A DNA stretch of 6,380 nucleotides from Candidatus Competibacteraceae bacterium (GCA_007120095.1 SKOM01000147.1:1-6380), one strand, 5' to 3'; shown: positions 1-6,129, counted from the stretch's first letter. Notes: generated by a model not told the origin, from the sequence alone. Made by a program: numbers and translations.

Positions 1-1
1 A

Positions 2-1081
2 ACCCAGTGGAACTGGGTCATCCTCGATGAGGCGCAAGCGATAAAAAACCCTGCGACCCGGCAAACCAAAACGGTCAAACGCATCCGGGGTGCAACCCGC
101 GTGGCATTGACGGGTACTCCGGTCGAAAACCGCTTGGGCGATCTGTGGTCTATTTTCGATTTTATCAATCCCGGATTACTGGGCAGTGCGACCCGGTTTA
201 AAGAATTTGTTAAAACGCTGACAACCGGTGAGCACACCCAGTACGCCCCATTGCGCAATCTGGTCGCACCTTATATTCTGCGGCGCTTAAAAACCGATTC
301 CGGCATTGCCTCGGATCTACCCGATAAAACCGAGATGCAGGTTTATTGCGGGCTGAGCCGTCAGCAAACCGTGCTCTATCAGAAGACCGTAGAGGCCATG
401 GCCGATGCTTTGGAGCAAACCACCGAGGAACCCATGAAGCGCCGTGGGCTTGTTCTGAGTACGCTGATGCGTCTCAAACAAATTTGCAATCACCCCAGTC
501 AGCTCACCGGCGATGCGGTGTATGCGCCGGAAGCCAGTGCTAAATTCCAAAGACTGGGTGAGCTATGCACCGAAATTGCTTCACGAGGTGAAAAGGTTTT
601 GGTCTTTAGCCAATTCCGTGAAATCACTGATCCATTGGCGGATTATCTCGCTACGGTATTTGGTCGTCCGGGCTTGCTGTTACACGGAGGGATTGCGGTA
701 AAAAAACGCAGTGCACTGGTGGCCACGTTCCAGCGCGATGATGGCCCGCCGTTTATCGTGATGTCTATCAAAGCCGGCGGCACTGGACTCAATCTGACAC
801 GCGCCTCGCACGTTATCCATTTTGATCGGTGGTGGAATCCGGCGGTTGAAAATCAGGCGACCGACCGTGCCTTCCGCATCGGTCAGACACGTAATGTGTT
901 GGTTCACAAGTTTGTGACCCGAGGCACTATCGAGGAACGCATCGACGAGATGATCCGCGACAAACAAGAAATGGCCGATGCCCTGCTCAAGTCAGGCGGA
1001 GCCGAAAAGCAGTTGACCGAAATGAATGATGAAGAACTGCTGCAGTTAGTCTCGCTGGATATTGAAAAAGCCGGTGCATAA
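2..1081 (+). CDS. SNF2-family DEAD/DEAH-box helicase, C-terminal part (5' truncated by window edge)
   Basis: This is the C-terminal 359 residues of a Swi2/Snf2-type ATPase, a family that translocates on double-stranded DNA and remodels protein-DNA complexes. The frame is open to the left edge, so the true start lies outside; the GTG at 101 is internal. Visible motifs, numbered from the first residue in the window: Walker B box DEAQ (9-12), motif III ALTGTPVENRLGDLW (35-49), motif IV region VLVFSQF (199-205), motif V KAGGTGLNL (257-265) and motif VI QATDRAFRIGQ (285-295). The last contains the arginine finger region and the RIGQ signature typical of bacterial SNF2 proteins. The missing part should hold the Walker A lysine and often an N-terminal SNF2-associated domain. 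It ends 29 bases before a SWIM zinc-finger gene on the same strand, a pairing known in other bacteria (for example ywqA/ywqB of Bacillus subtilis). The cellular role is not established from sequence. Confidence 0.95.
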   Translation, partial: TQWNWVILDEAQAIKNPATRQTKTVKRIRGATRVALTGTPVENRLGDLWSIFDFINPGLLGSATRFKEFVKTLTTGEHTQYAPLRNLVAPYILRRLKTDSGIASDLPDKTEMQVYCGLSRQQTVLYQKTVEAMADALEQTTEEPMKRRGLVLSTLMRLKQICNHPSQLTGDAVYAPEASAKFQRLGELCTEIASRGEKVLVFSQFREITDPLADYLATVFGRPGLLLHGGIAVKKRSALVATFQRDDGPPFIVMSIKAGGTGLNLTRASHVIHFDRWWNPAVENQATDRAFRIGQTRNVLVHKFVTRGTIEERIDEMIRDKQEMADALLKSGGAEKQLTEMNDEELLQLVSLDIEKAGA

Positions 1082-1110
1082 GAAACAGGTGATTAATTCA
1101 TGAGGCAATT

Positions 1111-2130
1111 ATGAGACGCAAAAAACGCCGTGGCGGTTACAGTGCCTGGCCGGAATATGTCCCAGTTGCAGAACGCCGCGCCCAAGCTAGGCGTAAAACG
1201 GAAAAGCTTAAAAAACAGGGTCAAGCCATTTATCCTGTGGAGATCGAGGGGCGCACTATCGCTCGCAGCTTTTGGGGCAAAGGCTGGTGCACCCATCTCG
1301 AATCGTTCGGGGATTACAGCAATCGACTCCCGCGGGGACGCACTTATGTCCGCAACGGCTCCGTCTGTCATCTAAGCATCGAAAAAGGCAGCATCGTTGC
1401 CTTAGTGGCCGGCTCCAGTGTCTATAACGTCAAGGTCGATATTCAGCCGCTGAAACACACCGCATGGGATGCCATCCAAAAACGCTGTGTTGGCAAAATC
1501 GGCTCGCTGATTGAGTTGCTCCAAGGCAAGCTGTCCGATGAAATTATGCAAACCGTGACCGATCCTGAACACGGTCTGTTCCCCAAGCCCGGTGAAATCC
1601 ACTATACCTGCGACTGTCCCGACTGGGCCGGTATGTGCAAGCACATCGCCGCTGTGATGTACGGCATCGGTGTCAGACTGGACGAAAAACCCGAATTACT
1701 TTTTGTGCTACGCGGTGTGGATCATCAGAAACTGCTCAGTGCTGAAGCAGCAGTCGGAAGCATCACCGGCGAGGGCAATCGTAAAAACCGGCGGCGTCAG
1801 CTTTCGACGGATCATATTTCCGAGGTATTTGGTGTCGAACTGGATGAACCATCTGAACAAGCGGATCACCCGCCTGCCACGAAAAAACGCTCAACAACCC
1901 GCACCCGTGTCAAAAAGCCCAGTAAGAAAAAACCGGTCTTCACGCCGACCGGTGCAAATATCATCAAGCTCAGAGAGCAGCTAGGGCTGAGCAGAACAGA
2001 ATTTGCCCACGAGATCGGCGTCGCGCCTACCACGGTCGCCGACTGGGAAAGAACACTAGGTGTTGTCACACCGCGGGCAAAAAACCGAGCCGGACTACAA
2101 CGTCTGCACGACGCTTTGCACGAGAAATAG
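1111..2130 (+). CDS. SWIM zinc-finger protein with C-terminal XRE-like helix-turn-helix
   Basis: 339 residues. The N-terminal part (about 10-110) resembles bacterial SWIM-family proteins: an arginine/lysine-rich start, then an ARSFWGKGWC block (51-60) and SNRLPRGRTYVRNG (70-83). The SWIM finger is YTCDCPDWAGMCKHIAAVMY, with zinc ligands C167, C169, C176 and H178 (CxCx6CxH). SWIM domains bind zinc and are thought to mediate DNA or protein contacts. After a low-complexity lysine/arginine/threonine linker (about 255-277, AT-hook-like in character) comes a second domain at about 282-335. Its helix-turn-helix pattern, LREQLGLSRTEFAHEIGVAP followed by TTVADWE, matches XRE/Cro proteins. The start is supported by GAGG at 1102-1105, five bases before the ATG. 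It lies 29 bases after the SNF2 gene and is probably cotranscribed, so it is the likely targeting or regulatory partner of that helicase (inference). No obvious terminator follows before the convergent gene. Confidence 0.93.
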   Translation: MRRKKRRGGYSAWPEYVPVAERRAQARRKTEKLKKQGQAIYPVEIEGRTIARSFWGKGWCTHLESFGDYSNRLPRGRTYVRNGSVCHLSIEKGSIVALVAGSSVYNVKVDIQPLKHTAWDAIQKRCVGKIGSLIELLQGKLSDEIMQTVTDPEHGLFPKPGEIHYTCDCPDWAGMCKHIAAVMYGIGVRLDEKPELLFVLRGVDHQKLLSAEAAVGSITGEGNRKNRRRQLSTDHISEVFGVELDEPSEQADHPPATKKRSTTRTRVKKPSKKKPVFTPTGANIIKLREQLGLSRTEFAHEIGVAPTTVADWERTLGVVTPRAKNRAGLQRLHDALHEK

Positions 2131-2177
2131 GTAATAGCCACACGGACATGCCCATACATTCCGCCCCTGGAGCAGAT

Positions 2178-2384
2178 TTATGGCTCATGTGGTTTGTGTT
2201 TAGCGGATATTTTCGTTGTTATAGGGGCATCCTCACCTGTTATAACCGGCTTGCCGTCTTTCCAAGTGACGGCGTAATGACCCAGACGGCACTTTTTTTC
2301 CAGTGTCTTGCTGATGGCCTGACGGAGTGATTCCAACTGTTGTTGACCTTCCGGGGATGGGATGCTTTTTCGTTTGATGTTCAT
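2178..2384 (-). CDS. small partner of zeta-type kinase, candidate antitoxin
   Basis: 68 residues, translated from an ATG that overlaps the stop codon of the upstream zeta-like gene (ATGA at 2384-2381), so translation is probably coupled. A Shine-Dalgarno-like AGCAGG lies seven bases upstream, inside the end of the kinase gene. The protein has a basic N-terminus, a helix-forming stretch at about 11-31 (EGQQQLESLRQAISKTLEKK), and a short beta-like segment GHYAVTWKDGKPVITGEDAP (35-54). From memory, small genes with a pattern of helix, then a glycine, then WxDGKxV are often seen beside zeta-toxin-like genes in cyanobacteria and proteobacteria; this could not be checked here. No DNA-binding motif is evident, so autoregulation is not indicated. 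It is not homologous to the epsilon antitoxin or to PezA in any way I can see. The antitoxin role is inferred from position and size only. Confidence 0.72.
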   Translation of the reverse strand: MNIKRKSIPSPEGQQQLESLRQAISKTLEKKCRLGHYAVTWKDGKPVITGEDAPITTKISAKHKPHEP

Positions 2385-2965
2385 TGGTTGGCCTGCTCAA
2401 GCAGAAGCTGATAGTAGTCATCATGCACGATATCGCGCTCCAAGCCCCTCTGCTCGAAGACCAGCACCGGGCTTTCTCCATCGTTCATGAAACAGGTGCA
2501 GCTATCGACACGACGGCTAAAATCGATCAAAAGATGGCGCAGACTACGAGGAAAGCGCCGCTCGATGTCCGCCGGTGGAATGTTATGTCCGCCATGGGCG
2601 ACCCGTTCGACCACCCGCAGTTTTGACATCTCGACGCTGGGTAGCGCTAGATAGATCAGATCCACGCACCAACCATCGGCACGCAACCGCTCTATCAGTC
2701 TTAGATAGGTGCGCCCCGCTAAAGTGGTTTCAAATGCGAAAGTTTCACACTCCGCGATACATTCCTTGATCCTCCGCAGAAAGATGCGACTGGCGGCGAG
2801 TATTTCACGCTCCGGCGCTAGCGGCGAGAGGCCGGAGGCGATCAAATCAGCATTAATGAAACGGGTACAGCCTATTTGGGGCAGGTAGTCCAGCGCGAAG
2901 GTGGTTTTGCCCGCGCCGTTAGGGCCGGCGATGATGAAGAGCTTCTTCTCGCGCCCCCTGCTCAT
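2381..2965 (-). CDS. zeta-toxin-family P-loop kinase
   Basis: 194 residues. The fold is that of zeta/PezT-like kinases, which in characterised members phosphorylate UDP-N-acetylglucosamine and so poison cell-wall synthesis; this single-domain group is less studied and its substrate is unproven. Seen: Walker A GPNGAGKTT (14-22, with K20), the zeta-type INADLIASGLSP (38-48, D40 in the position of the catalytic aspartate), FAFETTLAGR (76-85, with E79 and T80), and RVAHGGHNIPPADIERRFPRS (from 121), a block with the paired arginines expected for phosphate binding and catalysis. All key residues appear intact, so the enzyme should be active. GAGGAGG at 2976-2982 sits ten bases before the ATG. The stop overlaps the start of the 68-aa partner. 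Toxin first, antitoxin second is the reverse of epsilon-zeta and pezAT order. The kinase lies 76 bases after the SDR gene on the same strand. Confidence 0.9.
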   Translation of the reverse strand: MSRGREKKLFIIAGPNGAGKTTFALDYLPQIGCTRFINADLIASGLSPLAPEREILAASRIFLRRIKECIAECETFAFETTLAGRTYLRLIERLRADGWCVDLIYLALPSVEMSKLRVVERVAHGGHNIPPADIERRFPRSLRHLLIDFSRRVDSCTCFMNDGESPVLVFEQRGLERDIVHDDYYQLLLEQANQ

Positions 2966-3051
2966 ACCCGTATGGCCTCCTCGGAGTGAGTCATGGATGA
3001 CGAATGATCCACCAGCGAATCGCCATGCCCCAAATGTTCGCTTATTCCCAT
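2962..3051 (-). CDS. possible 29-aa bridging ORF between SDR and zeta-like kinase
   Basis: A 29-codon frame whose ATG (3051-3049) lies inside the last codons of the SDR gene and whose TGA (2964-2962) overlaps the ATG of the zeta-like kinase. The product is rich in Ser, His and Glu, with blocks such as EHLGHGDSLVDHSS and a C-terminal THSEEAIRV. The Shine-Dalgarno of the kinase lies within it. No convincing ribosome binding site precedes its own ATG, and I recognise no family. It may be a leader that couples translation of SDR and kinase, the end of a former upstream gene cut off when the SDR gene came to lie there, or chance: a frame this short is expected often at random. Confidence 0.25.
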   Translation of the reverse strand: MGISEHLGHGDSLVDHSSSMTHSEEAIRV

Positions 3052-3785
3052 TGATTCGGTACTCTGACCACTACCGTTTGCGGTCGGCGTGCCGGGTCAA
3101 AGGCATAGGCCAATAGATGTTCAGCGATAAACTCTTCGGTATTAAACTGGTTATTGGCTTTAATCTGGTGAAAGCGCTCAACGAAAGGGAAACGTTCTGA
3201 TGGGGTTGAGCGAATAGTGGCTTGCATTTCGGTATCAACCACGCCGGGAGCCACAGCGTACACCCGCAGCCCATACTCGGCTTCTTCTGCGGCGACAGCC
3301 TCACTGAAGCGCTCTACGGCGGCTTTGCTGGCACAATAGGCACTCCACCCCGGATAACCGCTTTGGGCGGCACCGGAGGACATATTGATCAGCACACCGC
3401 CGCCGCCGTGCTGGTGGCGATGGCGCACAAAGGTTTGGCTGCCGTGCATCACTCCCATGATATTAATATCCAGCAAGCGCTTGAAATCGGCAGGGTCGAT
3501 ATCGCGCATCAGGTTAATCGGGTCGAGAACACCGGCATTATTGACCCAGAGATCAATCGGCCCGTAATGGGCGGCAATCCCATTGGCAAACCGCTGCACC
3601 GCTTGCGCATTGGTCACATCCACAGCACCGGCCACACAGTACACCTTGGGCGCGACAGGCATTTCCGGTATGCGGCGGGCGCATATACCCAGTTTCATCT
3701 CATGGCGGGCGAAAACCGTGGCCATGCCCGCCCCGATGCCCCGACTTGCCCCCGTAATCACGGCTACTTTATTGCTGTATTGCAT
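3042..3785 (-). CDS. short-chain dehydrogenase/reductase (classical SDR, NAD(P)-dependent)
   Basis: 247 residues, the usual length of a classical SDR. It is a cytosolic oxidoreductase with a Rossmann fold: cofactor motif TGASRGIG (11-18), NNAG (82-85), active-site N108 (in LLDIN), S137 (in INMSSGA), Y150 and K154 (YCASK), and the PG motif at 180-181 that follows beta-6. The basic residues after beta-2 (CARR, 35-38) suggest NADP(H) preference. The substrate cannot be told from sequence. The start is well supported: GGAGG (3797-3793) seven bases before the ATG. A perfect TATAAT lies about 60 bases upstream on the same strand. It is divergent from the methyltransferase gene and heads a minus-strand run that continues into the zeta-like kinase, so read-through from this gene may contribute to the toxin pair (inference). 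The catalytic tetrad is complete, so the gene looks functional. Confidence 0.95.
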   Translation of the reverse strand: MQYSNKVAVITGASRGIGAGMATVFARHEMKLGICARRIPEMPVAPKVYCVAGAVDVTNAQAVQRFANGIAAHYGPIDLWVNNAGVLDPINLMRDIDPADFKRLLDINIMGVMHGSQTFVRHRHQHGGGGVLINMSSGAAQSGYPGWSAYCASKAAVERFSEAVAAEEAEYGLRVYAVAPGVVDTEMQATIRSTPSERFPFVERFHQIKANNQFNTEEFIAEHLLAYAFDPARRPQTVVVRVPNQWE

Positions 3786-3792
3786 GTTTTAA

Positions 3793-3797
3793 CCTCC
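3793..3797 (-). promoter_or_regulatory. ribosome binding site of the SDR gene
   Basis: GGAGG on the minus strand, seven bases before the ATG at 3785. It is a near-ideal Shine-Dalgarno and fixes the SDR start. Confidence 0.8.
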
Positions 3798-3847
3798 GTG
3801 CTATCGCACCGTTCAGCAGCGGCTAGGGGCGTCTTACAGTGTAGCGC

Positions 3848-3876
3848 ATTATAAGATTGAGTACGATGAGTCACCA
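3848..3876 (-). promoter_or_regulatory. putative sigma70 promoter of the SDR gene
   Basis: On the minus strand a perfect -10 hexamer TATAAT occupies 3853-3848. With a 17-base spacer the -35 position (3876-3871) reads TGGTGA, a weak match (3 of 6) to TTGACA. Predicted transcription would begin near 3841 and give a leader of about 55 bases before the SDR ATG. The weak -35 suggests low basal activity or help from an activator (inference). Confidence 0.5.
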
Positions 3877-3901
3877 CCTGCACTACCAGCGACCAGGTGA
3901 T
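3871..3901. promoter_or_regulatory. imperfect dyad in the divergent SDR/methyltransferase spacer
   Basis: CACCTG at 3875-3880 is mirrored by CAGGTG at 3894-3899 with a 13-base centre, and the flanks add partial pairing (TCACC before, TGAT after). It overlaps the predicted -35 region of the SDR promoter, so an operator is possible. No regulator gene is adjacent. The rest of the 3786-3942 spacer shows no RNA gene and no clear forward promoter. Confidence 0.22.
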
Positions 3902-3916
3902 ATATGCTAATTTGCC

Positions 3917-3973
3917 ATGGACAAATCTAACTCCAAACATACTTGCAGACCGGGGTTTCTCGCGCAAAACTGA
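3917..3973 (+). other. possible 18-aa upstream ORF before the methyltransferase
   Basis: ATG at 3917 opens an 18-codon frame (begins MDKSNSKHTC) that stops at TGA 3971-3973, overlapping the in-frame ATG of the methyltransferase as TGATG. Such an overlap permits translational coupling, which would explain why the methyltransferase start has no Shine-Dalgarno. The small frame itself has no clear ribosome binding site either, so this is speculative. Confidence 0.2.
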
Positions 3974-5043
3974 TGAATGACAAACATGGAACAATAGCGG
4001 TCAATGGTGCGCCCGATCCAATCCTCACGGCACTGCTGCAACATTCCACCCCTCAGCATCCCACGCTGTGGTTCGCTGATGAGCAGTTTCAATCGATTGA
4101 TCCCGCCTGGCTTGATCACCCAACCATCCAAGTCATCAGCAACCGCTACGATGTTTGGCAAAGGTTTACTCAACAAGGCATTAATGCGCAATTCAGCGAT
4201 TTTGTCATCAAGGACTTACCGCCCGCAACCCCACAAAAAGTGTATCACCGCATCGCCAAGGAAAAACCCGTCGTCCACCATGTGATTAATCAAGCCGCCA
4301 GCCTGTTGGCCCCAGGAGGCGAGCTGTGGCTGGCCGGAGCCAAACGGGAAGGTATCCGCACCTATTGTGCTAAAGCGGCGGCTTTATTCGGCACGCCCGC
4401 AGAGGTGCACAAACAGGGCATGGCTTATCTGGGGCGGATTGTGCGTAGCACCCAACCCGCCGGGCCGACACTGGATGACAACGACTACCCACGCTTACGA
4501 CCGATCGCCACAACCCACGGCATGACCTTGCTGAGTAAACCGGGGCTATTTGCCTGGGACAAAATAGATCGCGGCAGCGCGCTGCTGGCCGAGCAATTAC
4601 CCGACTGGCTGCGCCGTCTGCGCCCGAAACATCTGGTGGATCTGGGCTGTGGTTACGGTTATCTGGCCTTGATGGCACATCATCACGGTGTAGAACCGAT
4701 TGTCGCCACCGATAATAACGCAGCCGCCCTGCTCGCCTGCCAGGCCAATTTTGCCGCCCAGGGCGTGAACGGTACAGTGGTGGCCGGCGACTGCGGTGAT
4801 GGCCTTGATCAGCGTTTCGACGCCCTGCTGTGTAATCCGCCGTTCCATCGCGGGTTTACCCATCACGGTGATCTCACCGAGCAGTTTCTGGCCGCCATTG
4901 CCCGGCTGCTCAGCGCTCGGGGACGGGCCTTAGTGGTGGTTAATCGTTTCATCCCTGTGCTGCGCCTGGCTGAAAAACGTTTTCGCCGGTGCCGTCTTTA
5001 TGCTGAAAATTCAAGTTTTCAGGTGTTTGAACTGGGTTTATAG
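3973..5043 (+). CDS. class I SAM-dependent methyltransferase, RsmC/RlmG family (rRNA guanine-N2)
   Basis: 356 residues from ATG 3973. Family members methylate the N2 of a guanine in ribosomal RNA (RsmC: 16S G1207; RlmG: 23S G1835) in the cytosol. The two-part layout fits: an N-terminal degenerate methyltransferase-like half (about 10-165, with LLAPGGELWLAGAKREGIRT), then a hinge KPGLFAWDKIDRGSALL (about 189-205), then the catalytic half. The latter shows motif I VDLGCGYGYLAL (222-233), an acidic residue of motif II (VATDNNA, D247) and the catalytic NPPFH (288-292), the signature of N-methylation on guanine or adenine. I cannot decide between RsmC and RlmG. The start is uncertain: an in-frame TTG at 3943 would add ten residues, but neither start has a Shine-Dalgarno. 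The TAG stop lies partly in a 30-bp palindrome. The gene is divergent from the SDR gene. Confidence 0.88.
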   Translation: MNDKHGTIAVNGAPDPILTALLQHSTPQHPTLWFADEQFQSIDPAWLDHPTIQVISNRYDVWQRFTQQGINAQFSDFVIKDLPPATPQKVYHRIAKEKPVVHHVINQAASLLAPGGELWLAGAKREGIRTYCAKAAALFGTPAEVHKQGMAYLGRIVRSTQPAGPTLDDNDYPRLRPIATTHGMTLLSKPGLFAWDKIDRGSALLAEQLPDWLRRLRPKHLVDLGCGYGYLALMAHHHGVEPIVATDNNAAALLACQANFAAQGVNGTVVAGDCGDGLDQRFDALLCNPPFHRGFTHHGDLTEQFLAAIARLLSARGRALVVVNRFIPVLRLAEKRFRRCRLYAENSSFQVFELGL

Positions 5044-5071
5044 TAGGGGCGGTTCGCGAACCGCCCCTACT
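5042..5071. repeat. perfect 30-bp palindrome (REP/MITE-like) at the end of the methyltransferase gene
   Basis: Each arm is 15 bases, the left one reading AGTAGGGGCGGTTCG and the right one its exact reverse complement, with TCGCGA at the centre and no loop. The last two bases of the methyltransferase TAG stop are part of it. Very similar GC-rich palindromes (GTAGGGGCGGTTCG-type) are dispersed in many environmental bacterial genomes (recollection). It can form a strong hairpin but has no T-tract, so a classical intrinsic terminator is not indicated; it may still protect mRNA 3' ends. Confidence 0.8.
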
Positions 5072-5074
5072 TAA

Positions 5075-5102
5075 GGCGGTTTGCTGGCGCGAAACCGCCC
5101 TA
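5075..5102. repeat. second, degenerate palindrome next to the first
   Basis: GGCGGTTT (5075-5082) pairs with AAACCGCC (5092-5099) around a nine-base loop GCTGGCGCG, followed by CTAC. The arms share GGCGGTT and the ACCGCCC-CTAC end with the perfect palindrome just upstream, separated by only a few bases. It reads as a diverged tandem copy of the same element, as in paired REP sequences. The spacer to the next gene (5103-5133) holds nothing else evident except the AGGAAT ribosome binding site. Confidence 0.6.
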
Positions 5103-5133
5103 CCGTTCGGATATTTGATGAATAGGAATCCCT

Positions 5134-5964
5134 GTGTCCATTGATATTGCCTATCTTTTACCCTTATTGCTGGCTATGCTGGCTGCCGGTGCGGTGGGCG
5201 GCGTACTGGCCGGGCTGCTCGGAGTCGGCGGCGGTTTAGTCATCGTGCCGGTGCTTTACACCACACTGAACCTGTTAGCCGTTGCCCCTGAGCACAGCAT
5301 GCACATCAGTGTCGCCACTTCGTTGGCCACCATCATCCCTACGTCGATCAGTTCCGTCCGCGCTCATCATCAACGCGGGGCGATTGACTGGGCGCTGGCA
5401 CGGCGCTGGGGGGTATGGATCATGCTGGGGGCGATTCTAGGCGGTATTGCCGCCCGTTACTTGGGTGGCATCGTATTGACGCTGATTTTTGCCTGCGTCG
5501 CCTTATCGGTCGCCCTGTTTATGGCGGTACGCCGCGAGGGCAGCTACTGGCGCGAGCAACTCCCCAGCGGACCGGGAGGCACGCTGATCCCCGTAGGCAT
5601 CGGTGGAATCTCTACGCTGATGGGCATCGGCGGTGGCTCGCTGACAGTGCCGACCTTATCGGCCTGTCGTTATCCAGTGCGCAATGCCGTCGCCACCTCA
5701 GCATTTTTTTGATTATTAATCAGCTTACCCGGCACCATGACCTTAATCATCAGCGGCTGGGGTGTACCAGGACTGCCGCCGTTTAACCTCGGCTATGTCA
5801 GTGGGCTAGGTTTTGCAGTCATAGCGCCGATGACTCTACTGTGCGCCCCGCTTGGAGCGAAAATTGCCCATAGCATCCCGCCACAATGGTTGCGTAATTG
5901 TTTTACGCTGTTTTTATTGATCACAGCGACCAAGATGTTTGCCAGTGCGCTGGGCTGGGTTTGA
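5134..5964 (+). pseudogene. TauE/SafE-family sulfite/organosulfur exporter, interrupted by in-frame TGA
   Basis: Inner-membrane permease of the TauE/SafE (DUF81) family, whose members move sulfite, sulfoacetate or related anions. Read through its internal stop it would be 276 residues, normal for the family. The two characteristic half-repeats are visible: GGVLAGLLGVGGGLVIVP (22-39) with HISVATSLATIIPTS (57-71), and GGISTLMGIGGGSLTVP (157-173) with AVATSAFF (185-192). Several hydrophobic membrane spans run through both. Codon 193 is TGA (5710-5712), and the same frame continues directly with LLISLPGTM and about 80 more residues of good permease sequence, ending at TGA 5962-5964. Homologs usually carry a small residue, often Gly, here, so GGA to TGA is the simplest change. 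As written, only 192 residues would be made, lacking the last spans. The start GTG 5134 is preceded by AGGAAT. A sequencing error (T6GG read as T7G) is a real alternative. Confidence 0.85.
5710..5712 (+). other. in-frame nonsense codon TGA within the TauE/SafE gene
   Basis: TGA follows a run of seven T (5704-5710). Frame is conserved on both sides, so a single base substitution explains it; an indel in the T-run would not, because it would shift the downstream frame. I see no SECIS-like stem-loop just downstream, and TGA acts as a real stop for this gene's own end and for the zeta-like kinase. Confidence 0.85.
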
Positions 5965-6077
5965 GCGCTGAGCGACGTACTTATCTCGGTACCAGCGCAA
6001 TTGACCAGCTCGCTACTGCCGATGCAGTAATGGCCGATGCGGCAAGCACAATGGGTTTTGATGTGGCACGGTTTTAG
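5961..6077 (+). other. 38-codon frame after the permease; small ORF or gene remnant
   Basis: A frame opening with TTG at 5961, overlapping the permease TGA stop, runs for 38 codons to TAG 6075-6077. The composition is protein-like, rich in Ala and Asp, with a short internal repeat (ATADAV/MADAAS), and the stretch ends in MGFDVARF. No family is recognised and no separate Shine-Dalgarno is seen. It could be a coupled small protein, the end of a lost gene, or chance. Confidence 0.2.
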
Positions 6078-6103
6078 CCCGCGTAGCAAATCAACCCGCA
6101 TTT

Positions 6104-6129
6104 CTCCGAATACGCTACGCTATTCGGAG
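6104..6129. repeat. stem-loop repeat between permease and Rpn gene
   Basis: CTCCGAATA (6104-6112) pairs exactly with TATTCGGAG (6121-6129) around CGCTACGC, followed by CTAC. The CGCTACGC loop can also pair with GCGTAG at 6081-6086. This architecture (stem, GC-rich CGTAG-type loop, trailing CTAC) resembles dispersed intergenic repeats of proteobacteria. It lies between two convergent genes, so it may end transcripts or protect them from both sides, but no T-tract follows on either strand. Confidence 0.6.

Noticed and set aside
680..967. 95-codon minus-strand frame inside the helicase gene
   Set aside because: It is a shadow of the conserved helicase motifs V and VI on the other strand.
2131..2177. 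Bidirectional terminator between SWIM gene and the small partner gene
   Set aside because: I found no convincing stem with a T-tract in the 47 bases between the convergent stops.
3222..3854. 210-codon plus-strand open frame opposite the SDR gene
   Set aside because: It is rich in His, Gly and Thr with no recognisable domain and is the antisense image of a well-supported SDR with all its motifs and a strong ribosome binding site.
5042..5102. Intrinsic terminator after the methyltransferase
   Set aside because: The hairpins are strong, but no T-tract follows on either strand; a repeat element explains the structure better.
5710..5712. Recoded TGA (selenocysteine, or Gly/Trp by an alternative code)
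   Set aside because: TGA ends the zeta-like kinase, the permease itself and the Rpn gene, so the code is standard. No SECIS-like hairpin is apparent, and no selenoprotein is known to me in this family at this site.
5415..5786. 123-codon frame overlapping the permease in another frame
   Set aside because: It is Arg/His-rich without motifs. A frameshift at the T-run into this frame would not restore the permease, whose own frame resumes directly after the TGA.
5737..5964. Separate 75-aa gene starting at ATG 5737
   Set aside because: It is in frame with and continuous in sequence type with the permease, has no Shine-Dalgarno, and would be only the last membrane spans.
5793..6101. 102-codon minus-strand frame across the permease end and spacer
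   Set aside because: It is antisense to the conserved permease C-terminus, with no motif and no ribosome binding site I can see.
5042..6129. CRISPR array or inverted terminal repeats flanking the permease
   Set aside because: The palindromes at 5042 and 6104 differ in sequence, there are no regular spacers, and there is no transposase.
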